Assembly: GCA_002339345.1 (NCBI GenBank)
Contig: DDKM01000110.1
Coordinates: 1-50,366 of the forward strand
Direction of reading: 5' to 3'
DNA from: Firmicutes bacterium UBA2598
Lineage (GTDB): Bacteria > Bacillota > PH28-bin88
Length of the DNA stretch: 50,366 bases
In this document: positions 41,932-48,838 of the stretch, in pieces
Layout of the letters: every line of letters begins with the position of its first letter
How positions within the stretch are numbered: the first letter of the stretch is position 1
Translations under genes and position numbers: made by a program
The notes under the pieces: model-generated
Told to the model about the DNA's origin: nothing
Databases searched by the model: none
Seen by the model: the letters and a program-made list of their open reading frames with translations, nothing else

Positions 41932-43518
41932 ATGGACACAGCAGATCGGAACGGGCAACTTGACCCCCTGGCAAGTTTGCGGGGGACGGTCCATCGTAAC
42001 CTTTCCCAGAGCAAGCTGGTGGAGTATGCCCTGGCCAGAGGAGAAGGTGTGTTGACGGAAGGGGGGGCCCTACGCGCCAGTACCGGCAAGTATACCGGCA
42101 GGTCTCCCAACGACAAGTTTGTGGTGGATACCGCCGCCGTGCATGGCGATATCTGGTGGGGTCCGGTGAACCGGCCCTTTGAACCGGATAAGTTCGATAG
42201 GCTTTACCAGCGGGTGCTGGCCTACTTGCAAAACAGGGAAGTGTTTGTCTTTGACGGTTTTGCCGGCGCGGATCCCGTATACCGCCTGCCCCTCAGGGTA
42301 ATCAATGAATTTGCCTGGCACAACTTGTTTGTACGCCAGCTGTTTATCCGGCCTACCCCTGGAGAACTGGCTGGGCACCGGCCCCAGTTCACCGTCCTTT
42401 CGGCACCCGGTTTCCAGGCGGTCCCCGAGGTGGACGGTACCTGGTCGGAAGCCTTTATCATCCTCAACCTGGAGAAAAGGCTCATCCTCATTGGGGGTAC
42501 CCATTATGCCGGTGAAATGAAAAAGGGTATTTTCACCGTGTTAAACTACCTGCTGCCGGCCCGCGGTGTGCTGCCCATGCATTGTTCTGCCAATGTCGGG
42601 GCAAAGGGTGATGTGGCCCTGTTCTTCGGCCTGTCCGGCACCGGCAAGACAACCCTGTCAGCAGACCACGACCGCCGCCTGATCGGGGATGATGAGCATG
42701 GATGGAGCGATCGGGGAATCTTTAACTTCGAAGGTGGTTGCTATGCCAAGTGCATCCGCCTGAACAGGGAATACGAACCCCAGATCTGGGATGCCATCCG
42801 TTTCGGCGCGGTGCTGGAGAATGTTGTAGTGGACCCGGAGACGGGGGTTGTGGATTTTGACGATGAGTCGGTGACGGAAAATACCCGTGCTGCTTACCCT
42901 GTAGACTTTATCCCCGGTGCGGTGATCCCCGGAGTGGGCGGTCACCCCGAAACGGTAATCTTCCTTACCGCCGATGCCTTTGGGGTTCTGCCCCCTATTG
43001 CCAGGTTGACCAGGGAACAGGCCATGTACCACTTCCTGTCCGGTTACACCAGCAAGCTGGCAGGTACCGAACGTGGTGTACAATCCCCCGAAGCTACCTT
43101 TTCCACCTGCTTTGGCTCACCCTTCCTGCCCAGACCGCCGGTGGTTTATGCCAACATGCTGGGGGAACGCATCGCGCAGCATCAGAACCGGGTATTTCTC
43201 ATCAACACCGGGTGGTCCGGCGGTCCCTATGGTATAGGGAAGAGGGTTAGCATCAAACACACCCGCACCATGGTTGCAGCGGCGCTGTCCGGCGCCCTGG
43301 ACGGAGTGGCCTACCGGGTGGATCCCAACTTCAATGTCAGGGTGCCCCTGACCTGCCCGGGAGTGCCGTCAGAGGTGCTGGATCCCCGGCAAACCTGGGC
43401 GGACCCGGCTGCCTATGACCGGCAAGCCCGGGAACTGGCCTGCTTGTTTGCCCAGAACTTTACAAAGTTTACCGGTGTCTCGGAGACAGTCATCGCCGCC
43501 GGTCCCCGGCCCGCGTAA
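41932..43518 (+). CDS. pckA: Phosphoenolpyruvate carboxykinase (ATP)
   Basis: The 528-residue enzyme interconverts oxaloacetate and PEP with ATP/ADP. It has the PCK kinase-1a P-loop FGLSGTGKTTLSAD (about 232-245), TGKYTGRSPNDKF near the N terminus, HYAGEMKKGIF with metal-binding Lys/His, and the RT-containing IKHTRTMV substrate segment. Length is normal for the ATP class. ATG 41932 is six bases after AAGGGAG; earlier in-frame starts at 41869 and 41926 are less well placed. It may work anaplerotically or in gluconeogenesis. It ends at a bidirectional terminator. Confidence 0.96.
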   Translation: MDTADRNGQLDPLASLRGTVHRNLSQSKLVEYALARGEGVLTEGGALRASTGKYTGRSPNDKFVVDTAAVHGDIWWGPVNRPFEPDKFDRLYQRVLAYLQNREVFVFDGFAGADPVYRLPLRVINEFAWHNLFVRQLFIRPTPGELAGHRPQFTVLSAPGFQAVPEVDGTWSEAFIILNLEKRLILIGGTHYAGEMKKGIFTVLNYLLPARGVLPMHCSANVGAKGDVALFFGLSGTGKTTLSADHDRRLIGDDEHGWSDRGIFNFEGGCYAKCIRLNREYEPQIWDAIRFGAVLENVVVDPETGVVDFDDESVTENTRAAYPVDFIPGAVIPGVGGHPETVIFLTADAFGVLPPIARLTREQAMYHFLSGYTSKLAGTERGVQSPEATFSTCFGSPFLPRPPVVYANMLGERIAQHQNRVFLINTGWSGGPYGIGKRVSIKHTRTMVAAALSGALDGVAYRVDPNFNVRVPLTCPGVPSEVLDPRQTWADPAAYDRQARELACLFAQNFTKFTGVSETVIAAGPRPA

Positions 43519-43523
43519 GAAAC

Positions 43524-43562
43524 AAAAACGCCTCCCGCTCCTTAAGCGGAAAGGCGTTTTTT
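43524..43562. terminator. Bidirectional terminator between pckA and the thiamine transporter operon
   Basis: AAAAACGCCT (43524-43533) pairs with AGGCGTTTTT around an inner CGCT/AGCG helix. T-runs lie on the correct side for both strands, so it serves pckA (plus) and the convergent ABC operon (minus). Confidence 0.9.
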
Positions 43563-43587
43563 GATGTTCTTCGGTGCGCCCACCTTT

Positions 43588-44343
43588 TCATAATTCCAGG
43601 TGTCCCAGCAGTTCCTTCTTTAGGGCGATGCAGTGGGGATGGGTGGGCATGCGGGGGCGTGCCAGATCCACCGGAATTTCTGCCCTGACCCTGGCCGGGC
43701 GGTCACTCAAAACACAGATACGATCGGAAAGCACCAGGGCCTCCTCGATGTCGTGGGTGATGAACAGCACCGAGGGGCGAAACTGCTCCCAGACTGTCAA
43801 AAGCCACTTATGCAACCTGGTCTTGGTAATGGCATCCAGGCTGCCAAAGGGCTCGTCCAGAAGGATGACATCATTGTGCCATAAAAAGGTCCGCAACAGG
43901 GCGGCCCGCTGGCGCATGCCGCCGGACAGCTGGGCGGGATAGGCCTGTTCAAACCCGGCCAGGCCGAAGGTTTCCATCAGGGCCAGGGCTTCCGCCCGGG
44001 CCCTGGCCCTTGGTACCTTTTCAATTTCCAGGGGGAGGATGACGTTATCCAGTACCGTCCGCCAGGGGAGCAGGAGATCCTTTTGGGGCATGTAACTGGC
44101 CAGGCCGGTACGGCCGCGGCCGTCCTGCCCGTGGATGCGCACTTCGCCGTGGTCAGGCCGGATCAGCCCGCTGATGATGTTCAGCAGGGTGCTTTTGCCA
44201 CACCCGCTGGGCCCGAGTAAGGAGACAAACTCCTGGGGCTTTACGGTAAGGCTGATTCCGGCCAGTACCGGAGTGAGCCCTTGTTTATTACGGAAGGATT
44301 TCCAGATGTCCACCAGTTCAACGGCACCGGGCATGATCATCAT
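43588..44343 (-). CDS. thiZ: ABC transporter ATP-binding protein, thiamine precursor type
   Basis: The 251-residue ATPase belongs to the nitrate/sulfonate/taurine-ThiZ branch: Walker A GPSGCGKST, the MPQKDLLLPWRTVLDN Q-loop, signature LSGGMRQRA, Walker B VILLDEPFGSLD and ITHDIEEAL. It is the last gene of a TPP-riboswitch-controlled operon and starts right at the stop of the binding-protein gene, so it should energise the permease at 45482. ATG 44343 is the first of several nearby Met codons. Confidence 0.9.
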   Translation of the reverse strand: MMIMPGAVELVDIWKSFRNKQGLTPVLAGISLTVKPQEFVSLLGPSGCGKSTLLNIISGLIRPDHGEVRIHGQDGRGRTGLASYMPQKDLLLPWRTVLDNVILPLEIEKVPRARARAEALALMETFGLAGFEQAYPAQLSGGMRQRAALLRTFLWHNDVILLDEPFGSLDAITKTRLHKWLLTVWEQFRPSVLFITHDIEEALVLSDRICVLSDRPARVRAEIPVDLARPRMPTHPHCIALKKELLGHLEL

Positions 44344-45363
44344 CTACTTTCCGCCAGGAAGAAATTTGTTGGTGAAGGCGGCAGGGGCATCCAGCCGCTG
44401 TTCCAGCAGCTTGCGCTCAAACATCCATTCAGCGTAGGCCGCCCATACTTCCGTTTTCTGGAAGCCCCAGTACGGGGCGTCATCCTGGTAGCGGGTGCTC
44501 AACCATTTTTGGCTCGCCTTCACCAGGGCCGGGTCCAGTTCCGGCACTGCCTGCAACAATATTTCCGCAGCGGCATCGGGCTGTTCAATGGCGAGCTGGT
44601 AACCCCTGGCGGTGGCCCGGAGAAACTTTTCCGCCAGTTCCGGTTTATCAGACAGGGTTTTTTCACTGGCGATGAGGACCGGGGTGTAGAAATCCAGGGC
44701 ACTGTCCTCTTCATGGAGCATGATCACATTCAGGGGAACACCCCGCAGTTCGGCTTCAATACCGGTCCAGCCGTAATAAATCCAGGCAAAATCAATATCC
44801 CGTTCAATGCTCTGGAAAAAGTCCATGGTACCGATGTTGATCTCTTCCACTTTGGTCGCGTCTGCCCCGTATTTGTCCATCAGGGCCTTGATCATGGCCT
44901 GCTCCACCGGGGACCCCCAGCCACCGTATTTCTTGCCTTCAAAATCCTTTGGTGAGGTGATGCCCCGGTTGACATGGGAAGCAAAGCCGGAGGTGTTATG
45001 CTGGATTACCGCAGCAATGGATTTGATGGGCAGGCCGGCGGTACGGGCCAGGGTCACTTCCTCCTGGTAGCTGACCCCGAAATCCCCCTGGCCGGCCGCG
45101 ATCAGCTGGGCGGTACCTCCGGCTGTGGGTTGAATGATGTCCACCGCCAGACCTTCTGCAGCGTAAAAACCCTTGGCTTGGGCGACATACATTCCGGTAT
45201 GGTTGGTGTTGGGTACCCAGTCTAAGACCACCGTCACCTTTGTCGGGTTATCTCCCCCTGGTCCGGTTTGGCCGCCCTTGGCGCATCCACTTACCGGAAG
45301 GCCCAAAGCCAGGACCAGCACCAGAACAGTCATCACTTTTTGCCTGTGAAAAGCTTTCAACAT
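44344..45363 (-). CDS. thiY: ABC transporter substrate-binding lipoprotein, ThiY/NMT1 type
   Basis: The 339-residue lipoprotein has a signal peptide with lipobox PVSGC (Cys27). The mature part begins VVLDWVPNTNHTGMYVAQAKGFY, given here by its first part VVLDWVPNTNHTG, the hallmark of NMT1/ThiY proteins that bind thiamine pyrimidine precursors such as formyl-aminopyrimidine. The upstream TPP riboswitch supports this ligand class; the exact ligand is inference. GGAGGT lies just upstream of the ATG. A 118-bp spacer without a terminator separates it from the permease gene. Confidence 0.9.
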   Translation of the reverse strand: MLKAFHRQKVMTVLVLVLALGLPVSGCAKGGQTGPGGDNPTKVTVVLDWVPNTNHTGMYVAQAKGFYAAEGLAVDIIQPTAGGTAQLIAAGQGDFGVSYQEEVTLARTAGLPIKSIAAVIQHNTSGFASHVNRGITSPKDFEGKKYGGWGSPVEQAMIKALMDKYGADATKVEEINIGTMDFFQSIERDIDFAWIYYGWTGIEAELRGVPLNVIMLHEEDSALDFYTPVLIASEKTLSDKPELAEKFLRATARGYQLAIEQPDAAAEILLQAVPELDPALVKASQKWLSTRYQDDAPYWGFQKTEVWAAYAEWMFERKLLEQRLDAPAAFTNKFLPGGK

Positions 45364-45481
45364 GTAATTTACCTCCGTTTAATCAATCTTTCATGTACTC
45401 CGTTCAGGGGGTACATCGGCCCAGGACCATGTGCTGATGGCCAAGAATTACTTTCTTGCAGTGGCTTCAGGGAGCTGGCGG

Positions 45482-46237
45482 CTAATCCGCCCGGTACTGG
45501 CGGAAATACCAGGGCATCACCAGGCGCTGGACGGTGTTGACCAAAAGCACAACTCCCACGCTTAACACGGAAACCACCAGGATGGCGGCAAACACCCGGT
45601 CTACCAGGAAGGAATGGCTGGCCCTGGTCATGAACACCCCTAACCCCTTGCTGGCACCCAGCCACTCGCCGATTACCGCGGCCATGATGCCATAGGTGGC
45701 GGAGATGCGCAACCCGGCAAAGAGGGAGGGCAGTGCACCTGGAATTTTCACAATCCGCATGATGGTCCACTGGCCTGCACCCATAGTCTTCAAAAGGTCC
45801 ATGATTTCCGGGTCCGCCGCCGCCAGGCCGCTGTGAAAACTGATGGCCACCGGAAAAAAGCCCACCAAGGCGGCGACCACCACCTTGGGCAACAGGCCGT
45901 AGCCAAACCAGATGACCAGGAGGGGGGCGATAAAGATGATGGGGATGGTCTGGGATACCAGGATGAGGGGATAAACCGCCCGGTATAAGAGAGGGGAGCG
46001 GTCCATGGCCAGGGCCAGAGCCATGCCGGCCGCTGATCCCACGGCAAAACCGGCCCCAGCTGCCGCCAGGGTGAACCGGGTATGTTCCACAAGCAAAGGA
46101 AGGGCCTGCCAAAGGGCAGCCGCCACTTCCGTTGGGGCTGGTAGGATATACCTGGGGATCTGCCAGAAGCGGACCGCCCATTCCCAGCCCAGTACCGCTA
46201 GACCTGTGAAAGCAATGGACCACCAGTTATTGCCCAT
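45482..46237 (-). CDS. thiX: ABC transporter permease, thiamine precursor type
   Basis: The 251-residue membrane protein has about six helices and the BPD-type EAA loop (MDLLKTMGAGQWTIMRIVKIP) followed by GLRISATYGIMAAVIGEWLG, which is characteristic of the SsuC/ThiX family. I chose the ATG at 46237 because AGAAGGTGG precedes it; an open frame extends to 46282 into the upstream gene. It forms the channel used by the ThiY-like protein at 44344 and the ATPase at 43588. Confidence 0.9.
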   Translation of the reverse strand: MGNNWWSIAFTGLAVLGWEWAVRFWQIPRYILPAPTEVAAALWQALPLLVEHTRFTLAAAGAGFAVGSAAGMALALAMDRSPLLYRAVYPLILVSQTIPIIFIAPLLVIWFGYGLLPKVVVAALVGFFPVAISFHSGLAAADPEIMDLLKTMGAGQWTIMRIVKIPGALPSLFAGLRISATYGIMAAVIGEWLGASKGLGVFMTRASHSFLVDRVFAAILVVSVLSVGVVLLVNTVQRLVMPWYFRQYRAD

Positions 46238-46250
46238 TCCCGTCCACCTT

Positions 46251-46541
46251 CTAATTCCGGTACTTGGCCACCTTTTCGCCAATGGTCACACCCTCCGGTT
46301 TGTAATCGATTTTTACCACAGATAGCACTCTGGATGCCCCGGCGGCCACACAAACCTCCTGGGCTCTTTTTACCAGTTCCAGCAGCAGATCCAATTCGCC
46401 TTCCATGGTTGTCTCCATGGGGCCCACAACGTACTTCACCCCGGATTGGGCAATCATGGCGATCACCCGGTCCACCACACTGTAGATATCCTCCTCCGGC
46501 ACCCGGGGGATGACCTGTAAGCTGACATTAACCACCGGCAT
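46251..46541 (-). CDS. MTH1187/YkoF-family thiamine-binding protein
   Basis: The 96-residue protein matches the MTH1187 family: NVSLQVIPRVPEEDIYSVVDRVI, quoted as its start NVSLQVIP, then YVVGPMETTMEGELD and the C-terminal IDYKPEGVTIGEKV. These small ferredoxin-like-fold proteins bind thiamine or its pyrimidine moiety in the cytosol. As the first gene behind the TPP riboswitch it may hold or pass on the imported precursor. ATG 46541 follows GGGAGGAGG; the frame is open further back through the riboswitch terminator. Confidence 0.9.
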   Translation of the reverse strand: MPVVNVSLQVIPRVPEEDIYSVVDRVIAMIAQSGVKYVVGPMETTMEGELDLLLELVKRAQEVCVAAGASRVLSVVKIDYKPEGVTIGEKVAKYRN

Positions 46542-46562
46542 GGCACAACCTCCTCCCGGCAA

Positions 46563-46593
46563 CAAAATGAAATACTGCCGGTAAGGCCGGCAG
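46563..46593 (-). terminator. TPP riboswitch terminator
   Basis: On the minus strand CTGCCGG and CCGGCAG (46593-46575) form a 7-bp stem with a five-base loop, followed by TATTTCATTTTGTT. It lies between the aptamer and the first gene and is the likely switch element. Confidence 0.8.
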
Positions 46594-46613
46594 CAAAGAA
46601 GATTCCTTACGAA

Positions 46614-46704
46614 CACCTCCCTACGCTGGCATTACCCAGATCAGGTCCAATGGGTCGGAATATCAGTAGGATTTCCCTCTCAGCCGGACTCATCCAGCTC
46701 CCCA
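46614..46704 (-). promoter_or_regulatory. TPP (THI-box) riboswitch
   Basis: The minus strand carries the conserved thi-box pieces in order: GGGGAGCTGG at the 5' end, CTGAGAGGG (46683-46675), ACCTGATCTGG (46646-46636) and TAATGCCAGCGTAGGGA at the 3' end. This is a near-consensus TPP aptamer. With the terminator at 46563 it should switch the transporter operon off when thiamine diphosphate is plentiful. Confidence 0.96.
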
Positions 46705-46845
46705 TAATAAATATTTAGTTTTAACCCGTACGGCTAATACCAATTCTATCCCTTGCCGGGGTCCCTGTCAATGAGGGCCATTCCAGCACCTTAGCTGCTG
46801 GTGTGGCAACTGCTGCACCACATGATGTCAGTCCCATGTGTCTTC

Positions 46846-47526
46846 CTAGACCTTTTGCCACAAACCCACCACAAAACCTGGCTGCCCTTCGGCTTTTCCT
46901 TCCAACTCCAAGGCTTTGGGAGAGGAGAAGTTCGGCAGGTCCGGCGGGAAAAACAACCCCTTTGCCAAGGTCCTTTCTCCCTTGGGCAGGAGATCTAATA
47001 GCTGTTGTCCAGTGTAAAATCTGGCGTAGTTGAACACCGAGGCGGGATTTTGCCGGGCGTGTTCCTGGTAGAACAAGCTCCACGGGCTTTCTCCGGCGAT
47101 TACCCCTACAACCATCCGGCCACCCGGCCGCAGGGACTGGTAAGCACGGGCCAGTACAGCCTCCGGTTTCGAAATGAACTCCATGGCGGTGACGGAAAGT
47201 ACCAGATCGTAATAGTCCGGCGGCAGGTCCAACCGGGTGATGTCAGCTTGCACCAGATCCAGTTCCAGGCCGGCCTGGACAGCCTTTTGGCGGGCGACCT
47301 CCAGCATGGCTGGCGAGATGTCGATGCCGGTCACCCGTAACCCCCTGCGGGCCAGGTCCAGGCTGTAGTTACCTGTGCCGCAACCAATGTCCAGCATCCT
47401 CTGGCCAGGCTGGGGATCCGCCAGCCGGTAGACCAGGTCCTTTTCGATGGTGTCCACCAGTTGGCCCATTTCCATGGCATACCATTGATCATAAACGGCG
47501 GCGATGGGATCGAAAATCGTAGGCAA
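46846..47526 (-). CDS. Class I SAM-dependent methyltransferase
   Basis: The 226-residue protein has methyltransferase motif I MLDIGCGTGNYSLDLA near residue 44, the acidic motif II GIDISPAMLEVA and the later ALARAYQSLRPGGRMVVGVI-type segment (LRPGGRMVV). It is of the UbiE/COQ5-like general class. Substrate is unknown and the neighbours give no clue. The start is TTG at 47526, just after GGGAGGGAG. An 8-bp inverted repeat at 47548-47592 spans its likely promoter region. Confidence 0.87.
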   Translation of the reverse strand: MPTIFDPIAAVYDQWYAMEMGQLVDTIEKDLVYRLADPQPGQRMLDIGCGTGNYSLDLARRGLRVTGIDISPAMLEVARQKAVQAGLELDLVQADITRLDLPPDYYDLVLSVTAMEFISKPEAVLARAYQSLRPGGRMVVGVIAGESPWSLFYQEHARQNPASVFNYARFYTGQQLLDLLPKGERTLAKGLFFPPDLPNFSSPKALELEGKAEGQPGFVVGLWQKV

Positions 47527-47547
47527 AGGACTCCCTCCCTATGCATG

Positions 47548-47592
47548 GTGGTTGCTCACAGGGTAGCACACCCGTACCTGGTATGCAACCAC
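47548..47592. repeat. Inverted repeat upstream of the methyltransferase gene
   Basis: GTGGTTGC (47548-47555) and GCAACCAC (47585-47592) are perfect complements separated by 29 bases, with partial extension on both sides. On the minus strand a weak TTGCAT / TACCCT pair with 17-base spacing lies inside. It could be a two-site operator. Confidence 0.4.
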
Positions 47593-47738
47593 TCCATATC
47601 TGCACTAGCCCTTACACAGTACAGCCGTCAATTCCAATCCACCTATAAGACAATTGCGTCATGCCCATTTGTCCAACATCTCCCTCACCCCGCCTGCTCC
47701 CAGGGGAGTGCTGTAACGGAGGTACCCATGGAAAGGTA

Positions 47739-47766
47739 ACCACTTGGGAAGATGGTGCATACCCTA
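47739..47766 (+). promoter_or_regulatory. Sigma-K-like sporulation promoter
   Basis: AC at 47739 (context AACC) is followed after the proper distance by CATACCCTA (47758-47766), matching the known sigma-K pattern mACm-N16-CATANNNTA. It predicts a start near 47773, 38 bases before the small gene at 47811. The motif is short, so chance is possible. Confidence 0.4.
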
Positions 47767-47810
47767 TATTGCCTGGGAAACCAATACTACCAAGTGAGGA
47801 GGAAGCAGCA

Positions 47811-47903
47811 ATGGCGGACGGATATGGCGTCGGGTACTTTCCCACCAGCAGACTCTTGTTGATCTTCTTGCTGATCCTGTTCCTATTTGACTTCCGTTAC
47901 TAG
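47811..47903 (+). CDS. 30-residue membrane protein, YjcZ-like sporulation type
   Basis: This tiny protein begins MADGYGVGYFPTS and continues with one hydrophobic helix (RLLLIFLLILFLFDF) ending in a Tyr. The Gly/Tyr-rich head plus single helix recalls the YjcZ/YhzD-like small sporulation proteins of Bacilli and Clostridia. GAGGAGG lies eight bases before the ATG, a possible sigma-K promoter lies upstream and a terminator follows, which together make it a convincing gene despite its size. Confidence 0.72.
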   Translation: MADGYGVGYFPTSRLLLIFLLILFLFDFRY

Positions 47904-47919
47904 GTAGATCAGAGGGAGT

Positions 47920-47950
47920 AGAAGGGGGCCGTCAGGCCCTCTTCTGCTTT
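47920..47950 (+). terminator. Terminator after the small membrane protein
   Basis: AGAAGGGGGCC (47920-47930) pairs with GGCCCTCTTCT (47935-47945) with one wobble and a four-base loop, followed by GCTTT. Confidence 0.75.
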
Positions 47951-48278
47951 AAGGAACAAGATTTCACCAATGGATACCAGATGAAAAAGGCCTTTAAGCA
48001 CACTTACGTGTACCAAAGGTCTCGTTTGACAGTATATACTGCCGGTAAAGCCAGGCCCGCAGCCAGTTTGTTGACTCTACCTGTTAAACTACTCCCCGAT
48101 GGTGGTGCATTATCACTATTTCAGTATATACTACCGCCTGGCAGGTGACAAACTAAAATCTCCTGTCAGGAGGATTCCCGGAAAAATCAGGCGAATATCC
48201 TTCGGTGTCGAATTTGGGCAGGAGTCTCGGCATTGAAATTACAATAGCCATATTCAAAAGGGAAAGGGCGGGACTGTT
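47951..48278 (+). promoter_or_regulatory. Region upstream of hpt with repeated palindrome
   Basis: No gene is seen. CAGTATATACT, containing the perfect palindrome AGTATATACT, occurs at 48030-48040 and 48122-48132, each followed by one variable base and CCG. The first overlaps a TTGACA (48026-48031). A single Spo0A-box-like TGTCGAA lies at 48206. No clear -10 was found, so the hpt promoter is unassigned. Confidence 0.4.
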
Positions 48279-48815
48279 TTGGTACAGGATATCCAGCAAA
48301 TATTAATCTCGGAGGAGGAAATCAGGCAAAAGGTCAGGGAATTGGGAGCAACAATCTCCAATGACTACCAGGGACAGAGCCTGGTGGTGGTGGGCATCCT
48401 GAAGGGTGCCATCATCTTTTTGGCGGATCTGGTCCGGCATCTCCATATGCCAGTTACCCTGGACTTTATGGCGGTGAGCAGCTACGGATCCGGCACTAAA
48501 TCCTCGGGTGCAGTACGGATCTTGAAGGACCTGGAAGCAGGACTGGAAGACCGGCACGTGTTGATTGTGGAGGATATTGTGGATACCGGCCTCACCCTCA
48601 AATATCTGACGGAAAACTTAAAGGCCCGGGGCCCGGCCAGCCTGCGCATTTGCAGTTTTTTGGACAAGCCCTCCCGGCGCCAGATTGATATCCACCCGGA
48701 CTACTGTGGTTTTGCCATTCCCGACCATTTTGTGGTGGGGTATGGGTTGGATTATGCCGAACGGTACCGCAACCTTCCCTATGTGGCGGTGCTGAAACCA
48801 GAGGCCTATCGCTAA
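48279..48815 (+). CDS. hpt: Hypoxanthine phosphoribosyltransferase
   Basis: The 178-residue purine salvage enzyme joins hypoxanthine or guanine to PRPP, giving IMP or GMP. The PRPP-binding loop is VLIVEDIVDTGLTL near residue 93, with the flexible-loop segment AVSSYGSGTKSSG near 66 and a C-terminal VVGYGLDYAERYRNLP. It starts with TTG at 48279 and is followed after 23 bp by guaA, so both act on purine nucleotides and are probably co-transcribed. Confidence 0.95.
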   Translation: MVQDIQQILISEEEIRQKVRELGATISNDYQGQSLVVVGILKGAIIFLADLVRHLHMPVTLDFMAVSSYGSGTKSSGAVRILKDLEAGLEDRHVLIVEDIVDTGLTLKYLTENLKARGPASLRICSFLDKPSRRQIDIHPDYCGFAIPDHFVVGYGLDYAERYRNLPYVAVLKPEAYR

Positions 48816-48838
48816 AAACACCAGGGAGGGATGATGCC

